Counted from the stretch's first letter, positions 1-6,778 are shown. The stretch is 6,778 nucleotides of DNA from Thiotrichaceae bacterium (GCA_027008665.1 JALVEA010000468.1:1-6778), one strand, 5' to 3'. Numbers and translations are program-made. Notes: generated by a model not told the origin, from the sequence alone.

Positions 1-2
1 TC

Positions 3-2480
3 GATTCTGTGCTTATTCAATTATGGGGTGAACATTTAACACAAAATACATTTGCTTCATTGATCGCTGTAGGTGGTTATGGTCGTCGTGAAATGCATCC
101 TGCTTCAGATATTGATTTGCTCATTTTATTAGATGCAGAACCTAATCGCTCGGAGCAAGATCTTTTATCGACTTTTATTGCTTCATTATGGGATCTTGGC
201 TTAGATATTGGTCATAGTGTGCGGACTCTTGAGGAATGCATTGAGGAGGCTGGAAAAGATTTAACCGTGATTACTAATTTAATGGAATCACGTTTTTTAA
301 CAGGTAATCAAGCCTTATTTAAGCAGTTACAACAAGCGGTGGACGCAAAAGAACTGTGGTCAAGTCATCATTTTTTTACTGCAAAACTGGATGAGCAAAG
401 AAAACGCTATAAACATTATGGGGATTCCTCTTATCGAGTAGAACCTAACCTTAAAGAAGGTCCTGGTGGACTTCGTGATATCCAGATGATTGATTGGATT
501 ATCCAGCGTCAATATGGAACGAGCGAACTCTCTGTACTGGCTGATGAAAATATTATTAGTGAAAAAGAGCTTTCTATACTTATTGATGGGCGTGATTATT
601 TATGGAAAGTACGCTTTGTTTTGCATCAATTGGCTGGGCGTAAAGAAGATCGCTTATTGTTTAATTATCAACGTGCTTTGGCGAAGCAATTTGGTTATGT
701 GAGTGATGAGGAAAATAATCAGTGCATTGAATCTTTTATGCAATTTTATTATCGCACGATTACCGCTTTGGAACGTATTACCGAAGTTATTTTAGGTCTT
801 TTACGTGAGACTGTTTTTAATCAATCTGCTCCTATTATTAAAAAAATCAATACTTTCTACCTTAGTCGTAATGGCTATTTAAGTATTGTTGATGAAGCAC
901 TGTTTGAAAAACATCCACATACTTTGTTGGAAGTCTTTCATATGTTACAAATCACGCCGCATATGATTGGCATGTCTCCCGATACCGTTCGTGCAATTCG
1001 TGCTAATTTACACTTAATCGATGATGACTTTCGTCATCATGCGCTTCATAAAGAGCTTTTTATGAAGATAATGTCAGAATCACATCGTATCACTTTTGTA
1101 TTGCATCGAATGAATCGTTATGGTGTCTTAGCGGCTTATTTACCTGCTTTTGCCAATATTGTCGGGCGTATGCAATATGATTTATTCCATGCTTATACGG
1201 TCGATGAGCATACTTTAAAGGTTATTCGTAATGTGCGGCGTTTAAGTACGAATAAAATGGAAAAAGAACGCCCTCTTTGTCGTCATATTTTTCAGACTTT
1301 GGATAAACCTCAAATTCTCTATCTCGCCGCTCTATTTCATGATATTGCCAAAGGGCGTGGCGGTTCACATGCAAGAAAAGGCGCTGAGGATGCATTAAAG
1401 TTCTGTTTATCGCATGGAATGAATACCTATGACGCAAAGACGGTTAGCTGGCTAGTTGAAAAACATTTATTAATGAGCAGTATCGCGCAACGCAAAGATA
1501 TTAGTGATGAAAAAGTAATAAAGCAGTTTGCTGATACTGTATCGCTTAGTAGTCGCTTAGATTACCTTTATCTACTAACAATATGTGACATTAGTGCCAC
1601 TAATGAGACACTACTTAATAACTGGAAGCATTCCTTATTAAAAGATCTGTATCGAAATACACATCATTATCTCCTCAATAAAGGTGTTATAACGCCTAAA
1701 ACAGAGGTGATTCTTGAGGAAAAGAAGCAATCGCTAGAAGCAAAATTATTAAATATAAGCCTAGATTCACAGCAACGATTTTTGAACCGTCTTAGCAATG
1801 ATTATGTGTTGCATACCCCTATTGATATTTTATTATGGCATATCAATTTATTAGCGGATAATAAACAACAAACCGTTGTCTCGATTCAGCAAGATAGCGA
1901 TAATAATAGTAGTACACTCTTATTTATCTATGCCAAAAATTGTGATGATTTCTTTGTACGTATTACATCCGCAATAGAAAAACAACGACTGGATATTGTT
2001 GCAGCTAGAATTCATTTTACAAAGGATAATAAATACCCTCTAGTGACACTGCATCTTCTTAATAGCAATGGCAAACCCATTAGTGATGATGATGATGTTT
2101 ATCTACTTCAAAAAGCGGTAGAAAAAAGTCTATATAAGCAACGCTCAGCAAGACAGCAAGCAGTCAATACACAACACTATAGGATACCGCGTCAACTTCA
2201 ATACTTTGATACACCAACGCGTGTTAGCTATAGTCAGGATGAAACTAGAAAACAAACCGTGATTACCTTAACAACAGCAGACCACCCTGGTTTATTAACC
2301 CGTATTAGTCAGGTGTTTTATGAATATGGAATACACCTACATAGCGCCCGCATTACGACATTAGGTGAGGAGGTCGAAGATATTTTTCATATTACCCTAG
2401 ATAATGGATTATTATTAGACGATATCAAACAACAAAAAACATTAGAATTGGCATTGCAAAAACGTTTAGGTAGCTTTTAA
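3..2480 (+). CDS. glnD: Bifunctional [protein-PII] uridylyltransferase / uridylyl-removing enzyme GlnD (5'-truncated by window edge)
   Basis: GlnD senses glutamine and adds UMP to, or removes it from, the PII signalling proteins in the cytoplasm, so setting glutamine synthetase activity and Ntr transcription. The frame is open from the left edge; the GTG at 9 is an internal Val codon, not the start. Comparison with E. coli GlnD (about 890 residues) suggests some 70-80 N-terminal residues lie outside. Counting from codon 9, the nucleotidyltransferase motif GGYGRREMHPASDID spans residues 22-36, with metal-binding D34 and D36. The HD hydrolase motif LFHDIAKGRGG has H444 and D445, followed by a conserved HLLMS. 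Two ACT domains close the protein: a divergent one around residues 640-720 and a clear one from about 750 (TTADHPGLLTRI, then HSARITTLGEEVED). All domains look intact. selU begins 8 bases after the stop. Identification is secure. Confidence 0.98.
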   Translation, partial: DSVLIQLWGEHLTQNTFASLIAVGGYGRREMHPASDIDLLILLDAEPNRSEQDLLSTFIASLWDLGLDIGHSVRTLEECIEEAGKDLTVITNLMESRFLTGNQALFKQLQQAVDAKELWSSHHFFTAKLDEQRKRYKHYGDSSYRVEPNLKEGPGGLRDIQMIDWIIQRQYGTSELSVLADENIISEKELSILIDGRDYLWKVRFVLHQLAGRKEDRLLFNYQRALAKQFGYVSDEENNQCIESFMQFYYRTITALERITEVILGLLRETVFNQSAPIIKKINTFYLSRNGYLSIVDEALFEKHPHTLLEVFHMLQITPHMIGMSPDTVRAIRANLHLIDDDFRHHALHKELFMKIMSESHRITFVLHRMNRYGVLAAYLPAFANIVGRMQYDLFHAYTVDEHTLKVIRNVRRLSTNKMEKERPLCRHIFQTLDKPQILYLAALFHDIAKGRGGSHARKGAEDALKFCLSHGMNTYDAKTVSWLVEKHLLMSSIAQRKDISDEKVIKQFADTVSLSSRLDYLYLLTICDISATNETLLNNWKHSLLKDLYRNTHHYLLNKGVITPKTEVILEEKKQSLEAKLLNISLDSQQRFLNRLSNDYVLHTPIDILLWHINLLADNKQQTVVSIQQDSDNNSSTLLFIYAKNCDDFFVRITSAIEKQRLDIVAARIHFTKDNKYPLVTLHLLNSNGKPISDDDDVYLLQKAVEKSLYKQRSARQQAVNTQHYRIPRQLQYFDTPTRVSYSQDETRKQTVITLTTADHPGLLTRISQVFYEYGIHLHSARITTLGEEVEDIFHITLDNGLLLDDIKQQKTLELALQKRLGSF

Positions 2481-2488
2481 GACCAACT

Positions 2489-3601
2489 ATGAAAAACCAA
2501 CCCCAATACACTGATTTACTCTCTCTTTTTGTAAATGATATTCCAATGCTTGATGTACGCGCCCCGATTGAATACAAACAAGGCGCTTTTCCACATACAA
2601 AAAATATTGCTATTTTAAAAGATAAAGAACGAGAAGCGATTGGCATCCGCTATAAAGAACAAGGACAAGAGGCGGCAATCGCTTTAGGAAAAGAATTGGT
2701 ACAAGGTGAAACAAAAGCCGAACGTATAGAACAATGGCTAGATTTTATTGAAAAAAACCCAAATGGTGTCCTGTATTGTTTTCGTGGTGGTCTACGCTCT
2801 CAAATTACTCAAATGTGGATTAAAGAGAAAACGGGTATTGTTTATCCCCGCGTTGCAGGTGGCTATAAAGCAATGCGACGTTTTTTAATTGACACCATTG
2901 AACGCTTAGCGAATCAATTTGAGATTATTGTACTCAGTGGTCGTACAGGCTCAGGAAAAACACGTCTACTCAAACAACTAAAAACAAGTATTGATTTAGA
3001 GGGGTTAGCAAACCATCGAGGCTCAGCCTTTGGGTCGAATCCCACACCACAACCGACACCGATTGATTTTGAAAACCAATTAGCAATTGAAATGCTTAAA
3101 CATGAAGCACAAGGGCATAAAATAATTGTGCTTGAAGATGAAGGGCATAATATAGGCTCATTGCGTTTACCAATACCACTGCATGACGCAATGCAAAAAG
3201 CAAAAATTGTACTGATGGAAGTCGAAAATAGTGAGCGGGTTGATGTGAGCATCTGTGAATATGTTGATGATGTTCAGCAACAATTAAAAGTATTGCATGG
3301 TGAAGGCAATATATTTGTACCCTATGAAGAATACCTATTAGGCAGTTTAGCTAAAATTCATAAACGTCTAGGTAGCGAACGTCATGCAAAGCTCAATAAA
3401 AAATTAAAAAAAGCCATATTACATCAACAGGCAACAGGAGAGACACATCTTTATGGAGATACAATTTTATCTTTATTAGTCGATTATTATGACCCTATGT
3501 ATGATTATCAAATCAGCAAAAAACAACAACGGATAATATACACAGGAAAACGTCAAAATGTGCTTGAATACTTGCAGAATATGGAGTCTTACATTTCATA
3601 A
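2489..3601 (+). CDS. selU (mnmH, ybbB): tRNA 2-selenouridine synthase (tRNA 2-thiouridine geranyl/selenotransferase)
   Basis: This enzyme works on 2-thiouridine at wobble position 34 of the tRNAs for Lys, Glu and Gln. It geranylates the sulfur, then replaces it with selenium from selenophosphate. The 370-residue protein matches the family length (E. coli YbbB 364). Residues 1-130 form a rhodanese-like domain with LDVRAPIEYKQGAFP at 21-35 and the active-site loop YCFRGGLRSQ, whose C97 falls at the same number as the catalytic Cys of E. coli. RVAGGYKAMR at 121-130 leads into a P-loop domain with Walker A GRTGSGKT at 151-158 and the family motif DLEGLANHRGSAFG at 169-182. The start lies 8 bases after glnD with only a weak AGG upstream, so translation is probably coupled to glnD. 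The 3' end overlaps the convergent phosphatase gene by 13 bases. Selenation would need SelD, which is not in this window; geranylation would not. Confidence 0.97.
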   Translation: MKNQPQYTDLLSLFVNDIPMLDVRAPIEYKQGAFPHTKNIAILKDKEREAIGIRYKEQGQEAAIALGKELVQGETKAERIEQWLDFIEKNPNGVLYCFRGGLRSQITQMWIKEKTGIVYPRVAGGYKAMRRFLIDTIERLANQFEIIVLSGRTGSGKTRLLKQLKTSIDLEGLANHRGSAFGSNPTPQPTPIDFENQLAIEMLKHEAQGHKIIVLEDEGHNIGSLRLPIPLHDAMQKAKIVLMEVENSERVDVSICEYVDDVQQQLKVLHGEGNIFVPYEEYLLGSLAKIHKRLGSERHAKLNKKLKKAILHQQATGETHLYGDTILSLLVDYYDPMYDYQISKKQQRIIYTGKRQNVLEYLQNMESYIS

Positions 3602-4146
3602 ATTGTATACTCCCAATATTTTCGAGGTGATTTTTTAGAGCCTTTCCAACCTAGTTTTTGTAATTCCCTAGCAATTAATTGATTAAATACCCCATGCCCT
3701 ACTAATAAGACCTGCTGATGTTGCTGTGCAATTTCTATTAATTTTTCAGTTGCTTTCTTTGCACGTTGACGTGTTATTGCAATCGATTCTCCTTTTTTGG
3801 CATAGCCAAATAGCCACAAAATACGAAAAATAGTAAACCACGCCATTGGAGGTAATTTAGGAAAAGTAATATTGCTACTCGGCAAATGGGCTTCAGAAAA
3901 TAATTTATCACTAAGATAAACAGGTTGTTCACTTAATTTCTGTGCGGAGTGTAAAGACCTTAATAAGTGACTACAAACAATAACCTTAGCACTGTTTGCA
4001 ATATCAATAGATGACGGAGGTGGAAGACTATCTACAGCAATTCCCGCCTGATCATAATGCCAAATAGCATTTTCTATCTCCTTACTTGCAATATACTTTG
4101 GTATCTGAAAATCAGGCTTACCATGTCTCAATAATATAATTTTCAT
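3589..4146 (-). CDS. Histidine phosphatase superfamily protein (phosphoglycerate-mutase-like/SixA-like fold)
   Basis: A 185-residue protein that opens with the branch-1 histidine phosphatase signature LLRHGKP; H8 would be the phospho-accepting nucleophile. Other expected active-site residues are visible: R63 in CSHLLRS, E85 in SEAHLPS as the likely proton donor, and the second histidine H151 in LLVGHGVFN. The length suits small members such as SixA or CobC-like phosphatases, but the PLTxxG segment usual after the RHG motif is missing, so I do not assign a substrate or a name. A hydrophobic Trp/Phe-rich stretch at residues 102-114 may be buried or membrane-apposed. The start at 4146 is chosen because RHG follows at the normal distance; no good Shine-Dalgarno precedes it. 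The stop of the transposase remnant lies 3 bases upstream, so expression may depend on read-through or translational coupling from that remnant. Its stop region overlaps the 3' end of convergent selU by 13 bases. Confidence 0.9.
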   Translation of the reverse strand: MKIILLRHGKPDFQIPKYIASKEIENAIWHYDQAGIAVDSLPPPSSIDIANSAKVIVCSHLLRSLHSAQKLSEQPVYLSDKLFSEAHLPSSNITFPKLPPMAWFTIFRILWLFGYAKKGESIAITRQRAKKATEKLIEIAQQHQQVLLVGHGVFNQLIARELQKLGWKGSKKSPRKYWEYTIYEM

Positions 4147-4149
4147 GAT

Positions 4150-4739
4150 CTAGCGCTGTTTTTTCAACTGCTCAATCAGCCTGTTTTGTTCGGCGATTAG
4201 CTGGTCTTTCTCCTCTATCATCTGATTTTTTTTCTTTAATTCCAGCCCCTGTTGTTCAATCATTCTTTCTTTATCTTCTAAATAATCTAGGTAATCATCT
4301 TCTACATCCATCGTTTTTCTGATCATAGGTTCGGCAATGGCGCGTTGTAGACGGCGAATCAAACGGTGGTATTTTTCTGGATAGTGGTTTTCATTCAGTT
4401 CAAGAATATGGGTATTTTGGGCGATATGTCTATTTTGATCAAAAATAGAAAGCAATCGCTCAAGTTCACTTTGCTGATGTTTGTCTAACTCGGAAATCTG
4501 GATGATATAGCTATCATGGGTCAGGCTTTCTATAAACATTTCCTTTTTACCTTAGCAGAGAAATCCAGTCGATACACGGTCAGTGAATGCTGTTCTATAT
4601 AAGTAGTTCCCTCCTGTGGTAAAAATTCAAGTTTTTCGATGGATTGCCCGATAATGGCAGAGAGAAGCAAAATAGCACTTTCAGTATCTTCGAGTAGGTA
4701 TTTAAAAACAACATCATAAATGGGATTAGCAATTTGCAT
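4150..4739 (-). pseudogene. Degraded PD-(D/E)XK nuclease family transposase / Rpn-type recombination-promoting nuclease (internal deletion plus frame change)
   Basis: Two fragments of one recognisable family lie in different frames. The N-terminal fragment (4739-4530, 69 aa) has the typical opening NPIYDVVFKYLLEDTE, then SAIIGQ, FLPQE and VYRLDFSAK, whose Asp is a predicted nuclease residue. The C-terminal fragment (4539-4150, 129 aa) starts FIESLTHDSYIIQI, typical of the region after the catalytic core, and ends in a charged Glu/Lys/Gln-rich coiled coil (about residues 85-129). From family knowledge the full protein is about 300 residues; the intervening part, including the E-x-Q/K half of the active site, is absent. 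The junction falls in an A/G-rich run at about 4540-4553, where the first frame then stops at 4530-4532. A catalytically dead remnant is the best reading. The C-terminal piece still has an ATG at 4539 and could be translated separately. I see no terminal inverted repeats or target duplication. Confidence 0.85.
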
Positions 4740-4812
4740 GGGGGATTCCTCTTAACTTCTTCGGTGCAATTGGGAAGTATAGCGAAGTTTTTGAAAGCGG
4801 GGCGGGAATCTT
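4740..4812. other. Intergenic spacer between the kelch-like gene and the transposase remnant
   Basis: This 73-base gap holds the Shine-Dalgarno of the remnant and a TATACT hexamer (- strand, 4776-4781) without a matching -35 at normal spacing. A 6-bp inverted repeat AACTTC/GAAGTT with a loop of about 24 bases is also present. No convincing terminator follows the kelch-like gene, so read-through from 6072 toward 3589 is possible. Confidence 0.4.
4747..4752 (-). promoter_or_regulatory. Shine-Dalgarno for the transposase remnant
   Basis: Read on the - strand this is AGAGGA, 7 bases before the ATG at 4739. It is the clearest ribosome binding site on the - strand of this window. It supports 4739 as the original start and shows that the 5' end of the decayed gene is intact. 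Confidence 0.7.
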
Positions 4813-6072
4813 TTACATTGTTTGCGAGGCTGGAATTTCGCAACTAGAAAGAACCGTGTTTATACCATACTGAAGTAATCTCTTTTCATTATAGATATAA
4901 AGTTCATCATCAAACAGCAAAGGTAAATAATCATCATTATAAAGTCGATCAGAGGAAGATCTATATCTCATTTTTCCTTCAGGAAGTTCTGCAAATGTTT
5001 TCAATCTACCTTCTTCCAGATCAAGACTAAGCAGAAGCCGTTCTTTTACGGAATGAATTAATAACCGTCCTTTCCAGTAGATCCATCGCGTTAATAGTGG
5101 CTCTACAGGCAGGGTATAATCACGTACTTGTTTCCATTGTTTATCCTTTAGATTATAACGATACAATCTATAAAATTGATTCATATCTATCATGATATGA
5201 ATCTTTCCTTGATAAGAAAATAACGCTTTTAAAGATGAATTTTTATTCATTGTTGGTAAAGAAGTCTCTTTTTCCCAAAGCATTTTTTTTGGATCATAAG
5301 ACCAAAAATTCACTCCCTCTCCTGCGATTAAAAAAATCTTTTTATTATGCGTAAGCAGAAAAGGTCGAATAAAAAATTCAGGTGGGGAAGGATGCCAAGA
5401 CTCAATTGTTTCATCTTTTTTATACGAATAACTGCCATCTGTATCAGCCGATCGACTACGAAGTTGAGAATGTTCATTTGCATTACTAAAATATAAGGCA
5501 TCATTCAATGAAACGAGGCTAAACCAACCATTGTATTTATGATTACGACGCTCTGTTAATTCTGATTGCTGTAATGCGGTTAGATTTTGTGGGGAAACTT
5601 CCTTCCAATTCGTTGTTTTTTTACCAACATGAACAAAAAATATTTTCTTAGTATTATAAGAATTTAATTTCCATGAAGAGCTAGGTGTGTTTTTAATATT
5701 TGCTGTTATTTGAAATGAATAATTGCCATTTTCTTTAAACTCCAACGTATTTTTCTCTAATAGCAGTGAGGTCTTACTTAGACTATTGTCCAAGGGGGTT
5801 ATTTGCAAGACATATTCTTCAGGTTTAAGTTTCACGACTTTCTGTTCATCATTTAAAAAACTCAACACCTTTAGTTGGGTAAATTGCATGATATAAGACA
5901 ATTCTAAAATACCTGGATGATCTAAATAAAGATGCGTAGTAGGAGACCATCTAATACTAATATCATCCGTTAAATATGCCTTTACAGCAGGTAAACGATC
6001 ATCGATAACAAAGACAAAAATAAAAAAACAAATAAAAAAACAAATAAAAAAATAACGAAAACAAATAGTCAT
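4813..6072 (-). CDS. Hypothetical membrane-anchored protein with kelch/beta-propeller-like repeats
   Basis: I do not recognise this 419-residue protein as a named family. Residues 7-23 are an almost purely Phe/Ile/Cys/Val hydrophobic segment (FFICFFICFFIFVFVI) right after a short N-terminus with one Arg, which suggests a membrane anchor or uncleaved signal; no lipobox or clean cleavage site is visible. Residues about 40-150 have alternating hydrophobic strands that could be an Ig-like beta domain. From about 185 there are imperfect kelch-like units of some 45-50 residues, each with strands, an aromatic/Asp turn and a Trp-x(n)-Pro end: around 193-230, 246-273 (IFLIAGEG, FWSYD, LWEKETSLP), 291-322 (YRYNLKDKQWKQV, TLP) and 336-364. 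A partial unit, LYIYNEKRLLQYG, ends the protein. A periplasm-facing propeller is inferred. The ATG at 6072 lacks a good Shine-Dalgarno, but no other Met occurs before residue 62 and the hydrophobic segment directly follows. It lies downstream of parC on the same strand. Confidence 0.85.
   Translation of the reverse strand: MTICFRYFFICFFICFFIFVFVIDDRLPAVKAYLTDDISIRWSPTTHLYLDHPGILELSYIMQFTQLKVLSFLNDEQKVVKLKPEEYVLQITPLDNSLSKTSLLLEKNTLEFKENGNYSFQITANIKNTPSSSWKLNSYNTKKIFFVHVGKKTTNWKEVSPQNLTALQQSELTERRNHKYNGWFSLVSLNDALYFSNANEHSQLRSRSADTDGSYSYKKDETIESWHPSPPEFFIRPFLLTHNKKIFLIAGEGVNFWSYDPKKMLWEKETSLPTMNKNSSLKALFSYQGKIHIMIDMNQFYRLYRYNLKDKQWKQVRDYTLPVEPLLTRWIYWKGRLLIHSVKERLLLSLDLEEGRLKTFAELPEGKMRYRSSSDRLYNDDYLPLLFDDELYIYNEKRLLQYGINTVLSSCEIPASQTM
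6018..6053 (-). repeat. Three tandem 12-bp units encoding the transmembrane segment
   Basis: Positions 6018-6029, 6030-6041 and 6042-6053 repeat the + strand unit AAATAAAAAAAC; the third ends in T instead of C. On the coding strand each unit contains a run of seven T and adds four residues (FFIC type) to the anchor of the kelch-like protein. Whole-unit gain or loss would keep the frame, while slippage in a 7-base run would break it very near the start codon. Confidence 0.9.
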
Positions 6073-6223
6073 ATGGGAACTGTTCAGATATTGATGGTTT
6101 TAGTCGTATAAAAGGATACTCTAACCTTTCTTCGCCTTGTTCTCACAGTCTCTGATATGATGGGGGCAAGGCAGACATCCGCCTCGCCTATCGGCATTGG
6201 GGGTTAGGTATAATCTCTGAGAA
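6073..6223. other. Spacer between parC and the kelch-like gene, with structured element
   Basis: This 151-base gap follows the parC stop. It contains the nested inverted repeats listed separately, a 7-base direct repeat TCTCTGA at 6149-6155 and 6214-6220, and an AT-rich stretch nearer the kelch-like gene with a TATACG hexamer on the - strand but no clear -35. No rho-independent terminator with a T-run was found. A 37-codon - strand frame (6197-6084) lacks a ribosome binding site and is not called a gene. Confidence 0.5.
6140..6223. repeat. Nested inverted repeat, REP-like or RNA-structure element immediately after parC
   Basis: The outer arms TTCTCACAG (6140-6148) and CTCTGAGAA (6215-6223) pair at 8 of 9 positions and begin directly at the parC stop codon. 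An inner hairpin has arms GGCAAGGC (6165-6172) and GCCTCGCC (6181-6188), pairing at all 8 positions in the - strand transcript with one G-U, around an 8-base loop. The GC-rich core contrasts with the AT-rich surroundings. It could stabilise or terminate the parC mRNA, or be one copy of a dispersed repeat. Function is inferred. Confidence 0.55.
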
Positions 6224-6778
6224 TTATTTAATCTCTAATTTTGATACATTTTGATACCCTTTGGGCAATCGCTTACCTCGCCGTCCACGTTCTCCTTTGT
6301 ATTCTTGTAATTCTGCACCTGTTAGTTTTTTATATCTTTTTCCTGCATGAATCAGTAAGGTGGCATTGATTGGCATGGCGGTCATATCGATTACTTTTTC
6401 TTTGCCTTCTTTTAGCAGTTTGGCTGGGATATTAATAATTTTATTGCCTTTTCCTCTGGCTAGTTGTGGTAGTTCGTTGGCTTCGATGATTAATAAATAC
6501 CCTGCTGATGTGACGACTACAATTAAATCGGTTTCTGTATTGGTAATTTTTGATGGGGTTATTACTGTTGCGTTTTTTGCGACGGTTAAGGTGGCTTTGC
6601 CTGCTTTGGCACGGCTGATCATGTTTTCAAATTGACATAGGAAGCCGTAGCCAATATCGGTTGCCATTAAATAGAATTGATTATTTTTGGCGGATAATGT
6701 AGCCAAAAATCTAGCACCTACGGGAGGGGAAAAACGTCCACTTAAAGGGTCTCCTTGTCCTCTGGCAGAAGGTAGGGT
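6224..6778 (-). CDS. parC: DNA topoisomerase IV subunit A, C-terminal part (5' end beyond window edge)
   Basis: ParC is the DNA-cleaving subunit of topoisomerase IV, which with ParE unlinks daughter chromosomes and relaxes supercoils. Only the last 184 residues are present; the frame runs in from the right edge (LPSARGQGDPLSG) and the TTG at 6706 is internal. The segment is the C-terminal beta-pinwheel DNA-binding domain and follows E. coli ParC block by block: TDIGYGFLCQFENMISRAKAGKATLT, then ELPQLARGKGNKIINIP, LLIHAGKRYKKLT and GERGRRGKRLPKG. The stretch from GYGF to KGNKIINIP favours ParC over GyrA. The protein ends at SKLEIK, soon after the last pinwheel strand, without the extra tail that E. 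coli ParC carries. The catalytic Tyr and quinolone-resistance region are outside the window. Confidence 0.96.
   Translation of the reverse strand, partial: TLPSARGQGDPLSGRFSPPVGARFLATLSAKNNQFYLMATDIGYGFLCQFENMISRAKAGKATLTVAKNATVITPSKITNTETDLIVVVTSAGYLLIIEANELPQLARGKGNKIINIPAKLLKEGKEKVIDMTAMPINATLLIHAGKRYKKLTGAELQEYKGERGRRGKRLPKGYQNVSKLEIK

Noticed and set aside
9..11. GTG as the glnD start codon
   Set aside because: The frame is open to the window edge and the conserved N-terminal region of GlnD is still missing, so this is an internal valine codon.
332..340. ACAAGCGGT, identical to the core of the Actinobacillus-type DNA uptake sequence
   Set aside because: Only one copy was found in the window, it lies within coding glnD, and the usual AT-rich extension after the core is missing; chance is the simpler explanation.
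2914..3252. 112-codon - strand open frame inside selU
   Set aside because: It is the complement of the conserved P-loop region of selU, Ser/Cys-rich and low in complexity, with no ribosome binding site.
4776..4781. TATACT on the - strand as a -10 box for the transposase remnant
   Set aside because: The hexamer 17 bases upstream is CCGCCC, unlike a -35, and there is no extended -10 TG; too weak to call a promoter.
4822..4843. Inverted repeat TTGCGA/TCGCAA near the end of the kelch-like gene as a terminator
   Set aside because: Only 6 bp, inside the coding region and without a following T-run.
6209..6214. Perfect TATAAT on the + strand
   Set aside because: No -35 hexamer at normal spacing, and it would transcribe antisense into parC with no gene to serve.
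6360..6635. 91-codon + strand open frame with hydrophobic translation
   Set aside because: It lies wholly antisense to well-conserved parC and its apparent hydrophobicity is a by-product of that coding sequence.

Overview
The window is ordinary AT-rich bacterial chromosome. It most resembles a gammaproteobacterium: the GlnD and ParC segments follow the E. coli proteins closely through their conserved blocks, and the tRNA 2-selenouridine synthase has the E. coli YbbB layout. The low-GC coding style would suit a small-genome or host-associated lineage, but I cannot name the genus from sequence alone.

Layout. On the + strand, the 5'-truncated glnD (PII uridylyltransferase, nitrogen sensing) fills positions 1-2480. 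It is followed after 8 bases by a complete selU/mnmH (tRNA 2-selenouridine/geranyl-2-thiouridine synthase, 2489-3601), and the two look co-transcribed. Everything from 3589 onward lies on the - strand. Read in its direction of transcription (right to left) it runs: the 3' part of parC (topoisomerase IV subunit A, cut by the right window edge); a 151-base spacer with a REP-like inverted-repeat structure; an unrecognised membrane-anchored protein with kelch/beta-propeller-like repeats (6072-4813); a decayed PD-(D/E)XK-family transposase/Rpn-type gene (4739-4150) that has lost its central nuclease region; and a small histidine phosphatase (4146-3589). The phosphatase converges on selU with a 13-base overlap of the two stop regions.

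Functionally these are mostly unrelated housekeeping genes (nitrogen signalling, tRNA wobble-base modification, chromosome decatenation), with a more variable stretch between about 4150 and 6223. That variable stretch holds the points worth a second look: the collapsed transposase with a surviving translatable coiled-coil fragment, the 12-bp tandem repeat encoding the membrane anchor of the unknown protein, and the structured spacer after parC. I found no RNA gene, CRISPR array, complete insertion sequence or convincing new multi-gene system.
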